A DNA stretch of 64,000 nucleotides from Mycolicibacterium sp. CR10 (GCF_005222675.1 NZ_STGE01000006.1:1-64000); one strand, 5' to 3'; positions 16,414-27,641 are shown, counted from the stretch's first letter. Made by a program: numbers and translations. Notes: generated by a model not told the origin, from the letters alone.

Positions 16414-17928
16414 CTAATTCTCGTAAGCCTCGTCGAGCAGTTGCTTGCCCGGGTTCATGATGTTGTTCGGATCTAGGACCCGCTTGATCTTCTTCATGAC
16501 ATCCCAGCCGCCGCCCATCTCCTGAGGGACCAGTTCGGCGTCGCCGATGCGGGTGGTGCCATGGCAGCTGCTCATCGAGCCGCCGTACTTTAGTGATACC
16601 TGGGCCAGCTCGGTCTTGAATTTCACCCAGGCGGCCCAGTTCTCATCGTTGAGTCTCTCTTCCCAGATGCCGATGTCGATCTCGGCGAGGTAGTCGCCCC
16701 ACGGCTTGTACGACGCGCTCGTGTAGCAGTACATGCCCCAGTTGTCGAAGATGCCCCACTCATCGATATAGCGCTGCGCGATTGCGGTCCACTCCTCGCG
16801 CACCTTCGGCAATACCGACCAGTTGAGCGCCGCATCCTCGCAGTGCCACGACATCGGCGCCACCTTGCCGCCGGAAACCCGCCCGTGCAGCGGATTGGCG
16901 TAGCGGTCGTGACGGGACGCCCAGTCACCGAGCGCCATGTGGTCGCCGGTGTAGCGACCGCCTTCGGCGCGGCCCTTTTTCATCAGGATCTTCGAGGCCG
17001 CGCTCACTTCGGCCTTGGTGCCGTAAAGGGCCGTCGCTACAACAGAGTTCACCCATTCCGGCATCGGGATGAAGGCCTCGTCGTCGCGGCGCAGGTATTC
17101 AACCTTCTTCTCGTCGAACAGGACAGTGCCGGCCAATGTGGCGATCCCCGAGGTGACGATGTGATGCACCGTGCGATGGGCCTTCAGGTAGTCGTCGAAC
17201 ACGAAGAACGCGGCGAACTCGGTCTCCGGCTTGGGCACGAGTTCCAAGGTGGCTTCGGTGACTATGCCCAGCGTGCCCTGATGCCCCATGAACAGTTGCT
17301 TGAGGTGGTAGCCCGTGGAGGACTTCCGGATCTTCTTGCCGCCACCCTCGCCGACGCGGATGATCTCCCCGGTCGGCAACACGATCTCGAAGGACATCAC
17401 CAGGTCGCGAGATTGCCCGAACCGGGTGCCCAGCAACGACATTCCGCTGCAGGCGATCCGCCCACCGATCAACGAGCACGGGTAGGAGGCGGGGGTATCT
17501 GGGTGGAAGACACCGTATTTCATCAGTTCCTCGTTGAGCCGCATCATGTTGATGCCCGGCCCGACGGTGACGCAGCGGTCTGCCAGATCGACTTCCTTGA
17601 TCTCGTTCATCCGCTTGACGTCGACGATGATGCCACCGCGCATGGGAACCGCGCCGTCGTTGAGTCCGGTGCCGCCGGCGCGCGGCACCAGCGGAATGCG
17701 GGCACGGTTCGCGAGCTTGACGATCTCGGACACCTGCTGCGCGGTTCGCGGCAGCACGACCGCAGCGGGAACGTACTCGCCCCAACGGTGCACCGGGAAT
17801 GGTGCGGGCACTCGGGCCCGGTTGACCCGACTGGAGATATTGGTGAGCACCGATCCGGGCTCGTTCAATATGGCCTCGAGTTCGGCGACGATGGCCTCGT
17901 CGATGAATCGGACCGCGGCGGTGGTCAT
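16414..17928 (-). CDS. GlcD-like FAD-binding oxidase/dehydrogenase
   Basis: A 504-residue flavoprotein of the FAD_binding_4 / FAD-oxidase_C family (glycolate oxidase GlcD, D-lactate dehydrogenase, cresol dehydrogenase-like). The FAD domain (about 50-230) has Pro-Arg-Ala-Gly-Gly-Thr-Gly-Leu-Asn-Asp and Gly-His-Gln-Gly-Thr-Leu-Gly-Ile-Val-Thr; the C-terminus ends Leu-Asp-Pro-Asn-Asn-Ile-Met-Asn-Pro-Gly-Lys. The substrate is probably a 2-hydroxy acid or a related alcohol, but the substrate domain is not diagnostic. ATG 17928 overlaps the stop of the Fe-S protein gene (ATGA), the same pairing as GlcD with GlcF, which would receive its electrons. Confidence 0.87.
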   Translation of the reverse strand: MTTAAVRFIDEAIVAELEAILNEPGSVLTNISSRVNRARVPAPFPVHRWGEYVPAAVVLPRTAQQVSEIVKLANRARIPLVPRAGGTGLNDGAVPMRGGIIVDVKRMNEIKEVDLADRCVTVGPGINMMRLNEELMKYGVFHPDTPASYPCSLIGGRIACSGMSLLGTRFGQSRDLVMSFEIVLPTGEIIRVGEGGGKKIRKSSTGYHLKQLFMGHQGTLGIVTEATLELVPKPETEFAAFFVFDDYLKAHRTVHHIVTSGIATLAGTVLFDEKKVEYLRRDDEAFIPMPEWVNSVVATALYGTKAEVSAASKILMKKGRAEGGRYTGDHMALGDWASRHDRYANPLHGRVSGGKVAPMSWHCEDAALNWSVLPKVREEWTAIAQRYIDEWGIFDNWGMYCYTSASYKPWGDYLAEIDIGIWEERLNDENWAAWVKFKTELAQVSLKYGGSMSSCHGTTRIGDAELVPQEMGGGWDVMKKIKRVLDPNNIMNPGKQLLDEAYEN

Positions 17929-19190
17929 TCGGCCACCTCCACGTCCGATGCGCCGCGCTTGCCGCCGATATCGATGCCGGCCGATTCGGCGACCAGCTCG
18001 ATGATGTCAGCGACCTCGATGCCGGCGTCGTGGCCGGCCATGGCGAGCGGGCGTTCGGACCACACACAAGCACTGACCAGCATGTCCACGCCGAGTTCCT
18101 GCGCACGGGCCAGCCGGGTCTTGGAGATCTCACGGGTGATCTCCGGCTTTTCGATGGGCAGGCCACCACCGCCGCCCGAGCAGTAGGACCACTGCGTGAC
18201 GTGGTCGACGTCCTTGAAGGTAAGCCCCGGAATCGAGTTGAGGATGAAGCGGGGCGCCTCGTGGATGTTCTTGCGCTTGTTGAGCCGGCACGGGTCGTGA
18301 TAGGTGACGGTCTTGTTGATCGGCTTCTCGAGCTTCAGCTTGCCGTCCTTGACCAGCTGGGCCACCAGTTCGACGATCTGGACCACCTCGAAGTCGAAGT
18401 CCTCGCCGAAGTAGGCCGGGTAGTCCTCGGTGAAGTGGACGTAGTCGTGCGGTTCGATCGCGATGATCCGCTTGACTCCCGATGCGCGCCAGTCGTTGAC
18501 GTTGTGCTCGGCGAACGCGCGGGACTGCTCGACGTAGCCCATCTCGGCGGCCGGGCCGCCGCAGCACCACTGCTCATTCATCAGGCCGAACTCAACACCG
18601 GCCTTCTGCAGCACCTGAGCGGTGGCGCGGCTGTTTGCGGTGCGGTAGAACGCCGCCTCGCAGTCGACGAACATGATGGTCTCGCCGCCGATGGGGATGT
18701 CGAGGCCCTCGGCCCAGGCCCGCACGTACGGCTGGCCCTGAGGCTGGCCCTCGTCGGTGGTGCCGAGCACCGGTTCATTGGTCAGCTCCTTGGTGAGCCG
18801 GTTCCACAGCTTCCAGCCCTCGCGGTCCAGTCCCTTGTCGACCATAAGGGCGCGCGCGGCGCGTACCACCTTCACCGTCTCAGTGCGGGCCTGGTAGAAG
18901 TCCCCGACGAAAAGCGTATTCGGACAGCGGATTTCGCAGCCGCCGCATTGCACGCAGTGCACGTAGTCGTCGGCGACGTCCTCGATGTTCAGTAGGCCCT
19001 TGTCCATCGCGATGATGTTGGCCATGAAGGCAGTGGGGGTGTGGTTCTCGTTGCGGGTGACCTGGGTGACCGGGCACACCTCGCGGCAGAACTTGTGGCC
19101 CGAGGAGAAGCAGTTGTAACCGTTTTCTCGCCAGCGGTCGACGAACGCATCCTGCCCGTCGGTGCTCGGGAGTCCGTTGGTCTGTTCCAT
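17925..19190 (-). CDS. GlcF/HdrD-like iron-sulfur electron-transfer protein
   Basis: A 421-residue protein. The N-terminal part has ferredoxin-type Cys motifs: Cys-x7-Cys-x3-Cys-Pro and Cys-Val-Gln-Cys-Gly-Gly-Cys-Glu-Ile-Arg-Cys-Pro. The rest holds two cysteine-rich CCG domains. The first has the expected Cys-Cys-Gly-Gly; in the second the paired cysteines are replaced (Tyr-Cys-Ser-Gly-Gly-Gly-Gly-Gly), which may change its cluster. It should pass electrons from the GlcD-like flavoprotein to the respiratory chain. ATG 19190 is preceded by GGAGGCGA; the longer open frame upstream is non-coding. First gene of its operon, divergent from the permease. Confidence 0.88.
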   Translation of the reverse strand: MEQTNGLPSTDGQDAFVDRWRENGYNCFSSGHKFCREVCPVTQVTRNENHTPTAFMANIIAMDKGLLNIEDVADDYVHCVQCGGCEIRCPNTLFVGDFYQARTETVKVVRAARALMVDKGLDREGWKLWNRLTKELTNEPVLGTTDEGQPQGQPYVRAWAEGLDIPIGGETIMFVDCEAAFYRTANSRATAQVLQKAGVEFGLMNEQWCCGGPAAEMGYVEQSRAFAEHNVNDWRASGVKRIIAIEPHDYVHFTEDYPAYFGEDFDFEVVQIVELVAQLVKDGKLKLEKPINKTVTYHDPCRLNKRKNIHEAPRFILNSIPGLTFKDVDHVTQWSYCSGGGGGLPIEKPEITREISKTRLARAQELGVDMLVSACVWSERPLAMAGHDAGIEVADIIELVAESAGIDIGGKRGASDVEVAE

Positions 19191-19280
19191 TCGTCGCCTC
19201 CAGGTCTGTGGCGGCAGGCCCGATCGGGGGCTGCCCGGATATGCCAACCCGAACATTAGAGCCGCCCGGGGAGACATATT

Positions 19281-19304
19281 TCGTTTTTGAAATTCTGATA
19301 ACGA
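19281..19304. promoter_or_regulatory. candidate regulator site between permease and oxidase operon
   Basis: An imperfect inverted repeat with outer arms TCGTT and AACGA around an AT-rich centre, in the 172-base divergent intergenic region of an otherwise GC-rich neighbourhood. Eight of twelve arm positions pair. It could be an operator for the nearby FadR-type regulator, but it does not clearly match the TGGT-N-ACCA type of FadR sites. Confidence 0.25.
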
Positions 19305-19362
19305 TTTATTGCTAGCCTGGCTGTCCGGAAGGCACTTCTCGCGTCGAGCGATCGGAGAGTTC

Positions 19363-20865
19363 ATGTCGGGCATGCCCGGGGTACGCAGCGAGAGCGCGCA
19401 TCTGGAAGCACTGGGATACAGCGGTAAGGATTTCCACCGGTCGATGAGTCTGTGGTCAAACATGGCATTGGGCTTCACCTATCTGTCGCCGCTGGTGGGC
19501 GTCTATTCGTTGTGGGCCTACAGCCTGTCGATCGGCGGCCCACCGGCAGTGTGGTGGATCGTCATCGTGGGCTGTGGACAGTTGCTGGTGGCGCTGGTCT
19601 TCGGGGAGGTGGTCTCGCAATATCCGGTCGCGGGTGGCATTTATCCCTGGACGCGGCGCCTGTGGGGACGCCGCTACGCCTGGATGGTGTCGTGGATCTA
19701 CTTGTGGGCAGTGATCGTCACGGTCACCGCCGTCGCCGAGTTCGGTGGGGGCTTCGTGGCCGCCCTGTTCGGCATCGAGCACACCAAGGAAGTCGAACTC
19801 GTCACCGCGGTAGCACTGCTGGTGCTGGCCTTGGCGGTCAACTTTACCGGTACCCGCAACCTGGCCCGGGTGGCCCGCATCGGTCTGGTGGCCGAACTCG
19901 TCGGCGTCATCGCGCTCGGCCTGTTCCTGTTGATCTTCAAACGCCAGCAACCGTTCTCGGTGTTCTTCGACTCGATGGGGGTCGGCGGTACGACACCGTA
20001 CTTAGTCACCTTCCTGGGAGCGGCGCTGTCCGGCCTGTTCCTGTTCTACGGTTTCGAAGCCTGCGGCAACGTCGCCGAGGAGGTGGACAACCCGACCCGT
20101 CAGATCCCGAAGGCGATGATGCTCACCATCCTCGTGGGCGGGGTGTCGGGCCTGCTGTCCTACGTCGGTTACGTGCTGGCCGCACCCAACCTGCAGGAGA
20201 TCGTCAACGGAGAGGATCCTGACCCGATACCGAGCATCCTGGAGAGTTCGCTGGGCACCGTCGGTTCCAAGGTGTTCCTGTTGGTGGCGGTCACTGCGTT
20301 CATCTCCTGCGTGCTGTCACTGCAGGCTGCGGGCTCCCGGCTGCTCTACTCGTTCGCCCGGGACCGGATGCTGCCGGGCAGTGGCTGGCTGTCGCAAATG
20401 TCTCAACGGCACGCAGTTCCGGCGAACGCCCTGATGGTCGCGTGCGTCATCCCGATCCTGATCTGCCTGTACGTGTACATGTTCCCGGACCAGTTGCCGC
20501 GGGTTACCGCCTTCGCCGTGCTCGGCATCTATATCGCGTTCCAGGCGGTCGTGCTGGCCGCGCTGCGCCAGCGCATGAAGGGATGGCGGCCAGCCGGTGA
20601 CTGGAAATTGGGCAAGTGGGGAATGATCGTCAACGTCGCGGCGCTGTGCTACGGCCTCTTCGCGATCATCCTGCTGCTCAAGCCGCCCAGCGGCGTCGAT
20701 GTCTTCATGGACAAGTGGGTGGTCGCCATCGGCCTGGTGATCGTCGTCGGCAGCGGATTGGTCTACATGGCGATCGCACGCCCCTACCAGCACTCAGACG
20801 ACATTGGAGAGGGTGACGCCATCGAGGTGGCCGAGCGGCTGCGGGCGCTTCAGGCAAAGGGCTAG
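19363..20865 (+). CDS. APC-superfamily amino acid/amine permease
   Basis: A 500-residue permease with about 12 hydrophobic helices. Helix 1 contains Tyr-Leu-Ser-Pro-Leu-Val-Gly-Val-Tyr and the region near residue 90 has Gly-Gly-Ile-Tyr-Pro-Trp, both typical of the amino acid/choline transporter and ethanolamine/GABA permease branch. Glu-Ala-Cys-Gly-Asn-Val-Ala-Glu-Glu (about 240) is the conserved helix 6-7 signature. ATG 19363 is chosen for its CGGAGAG ribosome site; the frame is open 18 codons further. Divergent from the oxidase operon, so it probably imports the compound that operon oxidises. Confidence 0.87.
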   Translation: MSGMPGVRSESAHLEALGYSGKDFHRSMSLWSNMALGFTYLSPLVGVYSLWAYSLSIGGPPAVWWIVIVGCGQLLVALVFGEVVSQYPVAGGIYPWTRRLWGRRYAWMVSWIYLWAVIVTVTAVAEFGGGFVAALFGIEHTKEVELVTAVALLVLALAVNFTGTRNLARVARIGLVAELVGVIALGLFLLIFKRQQPFSVFFDSMGVGGTTPYLVTFLGAALSGLFLFYGFEACGNVAEEVDNPTRQIPKAMMLTILVGGVSGLLSYVGYVLAAPNLQEIVNGEDPDPIPSILESSLGTVGSKVFLLVAVTAFISCVLSLQAAGSRLLYSFARDRMLPGSGWLSQMSQRHAVPANALMVACVIPILICLYVYMFPDQLPRVTAFAVLGIYIAFQAVVLAALRQRMKGWRPAGDWKLGKWGMIVNVAALCYGLFAIILLLKPPSGVDVFMDKWVVAIGLVIVVGSGLVYMAIARPYQHSDDIGEGDAIEVAERLRALQAKG

Positions 20866-21038
20866 CTTCAGCGGTCGCACTGAACCTCTGCGGCAATAGG
20901 CGCGCTCCCCAAGCTCCAGAACCGCCGTGAGCAGCAAAAGCTGCGCGCCACTACGGGCTCCCTTGAGTCCCAGCTAATAGGTCATGAGTAGGCACTGGGC
21001 GGCTTCTCGTAGGAGGTCCGTTTCGGAGGAGGCTGCTC
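20866..21038. other. gene-free stretch, possible IS110 left-end non-coding region
   Basis: No gene is visible between the permease stop and the transposase remnant. If that remnant is IS110-group, its non-coding end upstream of the transposase is where the family encodes its bridge RNA, so part of this stretch may be a decayed copy. I see no element end or repeat that proves it. Confidence 0.3.
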
Positions 21039-21365
21039 GTGTCGGTGTCGGAGGTTGCGCTTGATCCGTCCACGGTGATTGTTGCCGTGGATCCTGGCAA
21101 GGCGTTCAATCGGGTGTGGATCAGTAATGGGTCCGGCTTGCTCGCTGACCCGATGTCGTTATCGGTCTCGCGAGACGGCATCTCCCAGCTGGAGTTGGCG
21201 CTGAACAAACATGGTCCAGATGCGCCCGTGATCGCGGTCGAGGCGACCGGCAGTCTGCATCGGCCCTGGGTCGCCGAACTGGAACGACGCCATCCTGGTC
21301 CAGTGCGGCTCTTCGCGTCCTCGCACAGACGAAGTCTGCTCGCACACAACTGGGTTCAGGCATGT
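21039..21365 (+). pseudogene. IS110-family transposase remnant
   Basis: From GTG 21039 (GGAGGA 9 bases upstream) the frame gives Val-Ala-Val-Asp-Pro-Gly-Lys and Val-Ile-Ala-Val-Glu-Ala-Thr-Gly-Ser-Leu-His-Arg, the DEDD (RuvC-like) N-terminal domain of IS110 transposases. After Arg-Leu-Phe-Ala-Ser-Ser the homology jumps frame: an extra CA near 21,322 is followed by Gln-Thr-Lys-Ser-Ala-Arg-Thr-Gln-Leu-Gly-Ser-Gly. It then ends at about 21,365. The rest of the DEDD domain and the catalytic-serine domain are absent. The bases to the tRNA (21,366-21,516) contain nothing recognisable. Confidence 0.75.
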
Positions 21366-21516
21366 CTGTTGCTCCCCCACTGCGGCAGCATCTCACACCC
21401 ATCAGCGTCGCCCGTTGATCACAGCCCACCCTGCGCGACCGAAATGTGTTGGCACACTCTTGGCACAACGGGGGTTTCACCGTTATGGGTCATACGTCGA
21501 TGAGCTGGAACTTTGA

Positions 21517-21591
21517 TGGTGGGCGCGGACGGGATCGAACCGCCGACCGCTGGTGTGTAAAACCAGAGCTCTACCACTGAGCTACGCGCCC
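21517..21591 (-). tRNA. tRNA-Val (anticodon UAC), CCA encoded
   Basis: Read on the minus strand from 21,591: acceptor GGGCGCG, D-arm GCTC-AGTGGTAGA-GCTC, anticodon arm CTGGT-TTTACAC-ACCAG with anticodon TAC, T-arm with GGTTCGATC, acceptor CGCGCCC, discriminator A and encoded CCA. All arms pair. Its 3' half is repeated at 13,613-13,647, marking it as an integration target. Confidence 0.95.
21519..21553. repeat. att-like site inside tRNA-Val 3' half
   Basis: Partner of the copy at 13,613-13,647 (34 of 35 identical, direct orientation, 7,906 bases apart). Because this copy lies in the complete tRNA, the integrated segment would extend from the tRNA 3' end toward lower coordinates. Confidence 0.8.
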
Positions 21592-21638
21592 GATCCCGGG
21601 CAGGCTACACGGCGATGACGTGCGACCGGAAATCCGTC

Positions 21639-22103
21639 TCAGCCCGACCGCACCGCGGCCAGCGCCTCCGACCAGATGGTCGGATCGCGCATCTCGCCCG
21701 GTTGCTTGCACTCGGCGAACCGGATGACGCCGGAGCGGTCTACCGCGAACGTCCCGCGGTCGGCGAACCCGGTGTCGTGGTTGAAAACCCCGTAGGCCTG
21801 ACTGATCTCGCCGTGAGGCCAGAAGTCGGCCAGGATCGGGAAGCTGAACCCGCGCTGGTTGGCCCACACCTTGTGGGTCGGCGACGGCCCCACCGAGATG
21901 GCCACCGAGATGGCGTCGTCGTTGTCGAAATCTTCCGGGTGGTCCCGGATCTCATCGAGCTCGCGAGCGCAGATGCTGGTGAACGCGAGCGGGAAGAACA
22001 CCAGAAGCACGCTCTTGGCCGCGAGAAGGGAACTCAGCGTCACAGGCTGGTTGTTCTGGTCCTTCAGCGTGAAGTCCAGGGCGTAGTCGCCGACAGTGAC
22101 CAC
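21639..22103 (-). CDS. ahpE: one-cysteine peroxiredoxin AhpE
   Basis: A 154-residue peroxiredoxin. The peroxidatic cysteine is Cys45 in Pro-Leu-Ala-Phe-Thr-Ser-Ile-Cys, the same position as in M. tuberculosis AhpE, and there is no resolving cysteine nearby. Gly-Thr-Phe-Ala-Val-Asp and Phe-Ala-Glu-Cys-Lys-Gln-Pro-Gly-Glu near the end match the family. It reduces hydroperoxides and peroxynitrite, with mycothiol/mycoredoxin as reductant in mycobacteria. Starts at GTG 22103; the DUF3052 gene lies 36 bases upstream on the same strand. Confidence 0.93.
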   Translation of the reverse strand: MVTVGDYALDFTLKDQNNQPVTLSSLLAAKSVLLVFFPLAFTSICARELDEIRDHPEDFDNDDAISVAISVGPSPTHKVWANQRGFSFPILADFWPHGEISQAYGVFNHDTGFADRGTFAVDRSGVIRFAECKQPGEMRDPTIWSEALAAVRSG

Positions 22104-22139
22104 GCGCCTAGTGCCACACTCTGCTCTTCGCGCGAGCGC

Positions 22140-22568
22140 TCATCGCTGCTTACTGATGGCTTTGGATTTCGGCTGCACCAGTCGACTGGCGATCCAGTCC
22201 CCCAGGTTGGCCGATGACGTCTGCATCAGGCCCGCAGTCGGTGCGGACTCCGCGATCTCGGCGGGTTGGACGTGCCCGGGCTTGCCGGTCTTGGGAGTGA
22301 CGACCCAGATGACGCCTTCGTCGGCGAGCGGGGTGATGGCGTCCATCAGGGTGTCGACCAGGTCGCCATCCCCGTCGCGCCACCACAGCAACACCACATC
22401 GACGACCTCGTCGGAGTCCTCGTCGAGCAGGTCAGCGCCGCACTCGTCCTCGATGGCGAACCGGATGTCGTCGTCGGAGTCCTCGTCCCAGCCCAACTCC
22501 TGCACAACCTGATCTTTTTCGATGCCCAGTCTGCGGGCGTAGTTCGGGGGGTCACCCGCCGACACCAC
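22140..22568 (-). CDS. DUF3052 family protein (Rv2239c type)
   Basis: A 142-residue very acidic cytosolic protein: Pro-Asn-Tyr-Ala-Arg-Arg-Leu-Gly near the start, an Asp/Glu-rich patch, Val-Val-Leu-Leu-Trp-Trp-Arg-Asp-Gly-Asp-Gly-Asp-Leu-Val-Asp, and a C-terminal Lys/Arg tail. This is the actinobacterial DUF3052 family between ahpE and aceE; function unknown. Start set at GTG 22568, with GGAGG 7 bases upstream; a longer frame exists but lacks a ribosome site and homology. Confidence 0.9.
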   Translation of the reverse strand: MVSAGDPPNYARRLGIEKDQVVQELGWDEDSDDDIRFAIEDECGADLLDEDSDEVVDVVLLWWRDGDGDLVDTLMDAITPLADEGVIWVVTPKTGKPGHVQPAEIAESAPTAGLMQTSSANLGDWIASRLVQPKSKAISKQR

Positions 22569-22668
22569 CTTCAGTCCTCCTTCAGCCAACTCGACGTTGT
22601 GCGTTGTGTCATGTTCTCGCCCTATCGTCGCACGACCCACCCAGACAGCAAGCGACTGACCGCAGGTT

Positions 22669-23259
22669 TCATCGGTATGCCGCGTCGCATCGGTCCAGTG
22701 CGGTGGTTTTGGAATCGTTCAGACGGGTGATGGCGTCGTTGAACTCGTCGGTCCCGTACCGGCCCGCGATCGCGGTGGCGACCGACCGCGCCGCGTCCAC
22801 CCAACTGTTCAGCGCGTCCCGCAGATCAGGGGCAAGCGCGGCGGACATGGTGCCGGCGACCAGGTCCGCGCTGTGGTTGAGCGCATCCACCGCCGGGCCT
22901 GCCGTCCGCTCGATATCGGCGGGATTGGCGTTGAAGGCGTCGACGTAGGCGTTGACGGCGCCGATCGCGTCGGCGCTGCTCGAGCTCATCGCCTCGCACG
23001 AGGTCTGCAGCGCCTCGGTCGTCAGCGATTCCTGACGCTCGGACTCGCGGGCGCTGGAACTGGCTGCGGATTCTTCGATAGACGCAGACACCGAGGCCCG
23101 GTAGACGGGCGCCTCCCCCTCAGCCACCCCCGCATCACCTTCGGTGACGTTGGTGCAACCGACGATGATCATCGTCAGAACGGCCAAAGTACCGGTCGCC
23201 TTGCAGGTGACAGAAGCGGCGACCCGCGCGCGGGGCGCGCTCAGCCAACGCATCAGCAC
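22669..23259 (-). CDS. probable lipoprotein of unknown function (Rv2240c position)
   Basis: A 196-residue protein with an N-terminal Arg/Lys region, a hydrophobic core and an Ile-Ile-Val-Gly-Cys lipobox-like motif at about residues 31-35. The mature part has a Ser/Glu/Ala-rich linker and then a helical domain (Ala-Tyr-Val-Asp-Ala-Phe-Asn, repeated Ala-rich helices) with two cysteines that could pair. It stands between the DUF3052 gene and aceE. Start may also be the internal ATG at residue 3. Confidence 0.75.
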   Translation of the reverse strand: MLMRWLSAPRARVAASVTCKATGTLAVLTMIIVGCTNVTEGDAGVAEGEAPVYRASVSASIEESAASSSARESERQESLTTEALQTSCEAMSSSSADAIGAVNAYVDAFNANPADIERTAGPAVDALNHSADLVAGTMSAALAPDLRDALNSWVDAARSVATAIAGRYGTDEFNDAITRLNDSKTTALDRCDAAYR

Positions 23260-23468
23260 GGAGCAGACGTTACCGGTTCCTGCCCGTTCACACTCCAGTT
23301 CAGGTTGCCGATCGCCGGCGTGGCTGCACTAAATGCAACCCCGCACATCCGGCAGTGCGGATGGGGCAGGATTAGAGAAGGATAGAGTCCGCCGCGCGCG
23401 CGAGAAGCGAGGAAAACCCACTTCGCAGATCACGCAAGCATTTACACCGCCTAACAAGGAGCGGAACG

Positions 23469-26261
<2,793 letters not shown>

Positions 26262-26310
26262 CAGTACCCACTTGTAGATTGCCGCCAGAAAAGGGGCGTA
26301 GGTTTTAGGG

Positions 26311-27600
26311 ATGACCGACAACAATCGGTTCATCCCGCCGAAGTCCACCGTCGAGGTGCTGGAGATCGTGCCCGAGTCGGCGCTGCGCCGACTCAAGCAG
26401 TACTCCGGTCGGCTGGCGACCGAGGCGGTCCACGTCATGGAACAGCGACTGCCGTTCTTCGCCGACCTCGAGGCGTCGCAGCGGGCCAGCGTGCAGCTGG
26501 TGGTGCAGACCGCGGTGGTCAACTTCGTGGAGTGGATGCGCAACCCTCAGAGCGACGTCAGCTACACGGCGCAGGCCTTCGAGGTGGTCCCGCAGGATCT
26601 GCGCAGACGGATCGCGCTGCGCCAGTCCGTCGAGATGGTGCGCGTCACGATGGAGTTCTTCGAGGAGACGGTGCCGTTGCTGGCCCGTTCGGAGGAACAG
26701 CTGACGGCGCTGACCGCGGGCATCCTGCGGTACAGCCGTGACCTGGCCTTCGCCGCCGCCACCGCCTACGCCGACCAGGCCGAGGCGCGCGGCGCCTGGG
26801 ACACTCGGATGGAGGCCAACATCGTCGACGCCGTGGTCCGCGGAGATCTCGGCCCCGAGCTGCAGTCCCAGGCCGCGGCCTTGAATTGGGATGCGACCGC
26901 GCCCGCGACCGTCCTCGTGGGCAGTCCGCAGCCGGGTCGGATGGACTTCGCCAGCGACGACGTCCACGAGGCGGCCAAGCGCAACGGGCGTGCCGCACTC
27001 TCGGACGTGCACGGCACCTGGCTCGTCACCATCATCTCCGGCGGGTTGTCGCCGACCGACCGCTTTCTCGCCGAGCTGATGAAGGTGTTCGACGACGGAC
27101 CCGTGGTGATCGGGCCGACCGCACCGACGCTCGGCGCCGCGCATCGCAGCGCCACCGAAGCGATCGCCGGGATGAATGCGGTGGCCGGCTGGGCCGGCGC
27201 GCCGCGGCCGGTCGCGGCCCGCGAGCTACTCCCCGAGCGGGCGCTGCTGGGCGACGCCACAGCCGCGGTGGCGCTGGAGGCCGAGGTGATGCGGCCGCTC
27301 GCCGACGCGGGTCCGGCCCTGATGGAGACGTTGGACGCCTATCTGGACTCGGGTGGCGCCATCGAGGCCTGCGCCCGCAAATTGTTCGTTCATCCAAATA
27401 CTGTCCGCTACCGCCTCAAACGGATCGCCGATTTCACGGGCCGCGATCCCACGGTTCCGCGCGACTCCTACGTGCTGCGCGTGGCCTCCACAGTGGGCCG
27501 GCTGACCCGCCAGGCCCAACAATCGACCGCTTCCGGCAGCGGATCTGGGCAGGTCATCACTGTTAGACCAGTCACACTTGCGGAGCGAGCAGGTACGTAA
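26311..27600 (+). CDS. mabR: PucR-type regulator MabR of the FAS-II operon
   Basis: A 429-residue regulator. The C-terminus (about 345-400) holds the PucR/CdaR helix-turn-helix: Ala-Arg-Lys-Leu-Phe-Val-His-Pro-Asn-Thr-Val-Arg-Tyr-Arg-Leu-Lys-Arg. The N-terminal two thirds is a helical and GGDEF-like sensor region. Its place between aceE and fabD matches Rv2242, described as MabR, an essential repressor of fabD-acpM-kasA-kasB-accD6 that responds to long-chain acyl-CoA. An inverted repeat suited to it lies 42 bases after its stop, in front of fabD. Confidence 0.92.
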   Translation: MTDNNRFIPPKSTVEVLEIVPESALRRLKQYSGRLATEAVHVMEQRLPFFADLEASQRASVQLVVQTAVVNFVEWMRNPQSDVSYTAQAFEVVPQDLRRRIALRQSVEMVRVTMEFFEETVPLLARSEEQLTALTAGILRYSRDLAFAAATAYADQAEARGAWDTRMEANIVDAVVRGDLGPELQSQAAALNWDATAPATVLVGSPQPGRMDFASDDVHEAAKRNGRAALSDVHGTWLVTIISGGLSPTDRFLAELMKVFDDGPVVIGPTAPTLGAAHRSATEAIAGMNAVAGWAGAPRPVAARELLPERALLGDATAAVALEAEVMRPLADAGPALMETLDAYLDSGGAIEACARKLFVHPNTVRYRLKRIADFTGRDPTVPRDSYVLRVASTVGRLTRQAQQSTASGSGSGQVITVRPVTLAERAGT

Positions 27601-27641
27601 CAGATTGCGTTCTGGTCTCGATGACGTCGCATCACATGCGG

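Noticed and set aside
15235..20865. The oxidase-regulator-permease module is proven horizontally acquired cargo
   Set aside because: Its composition looks like the surroundings and the relic att sites alone do not prove when it arrived, so I report this only as a possibility.
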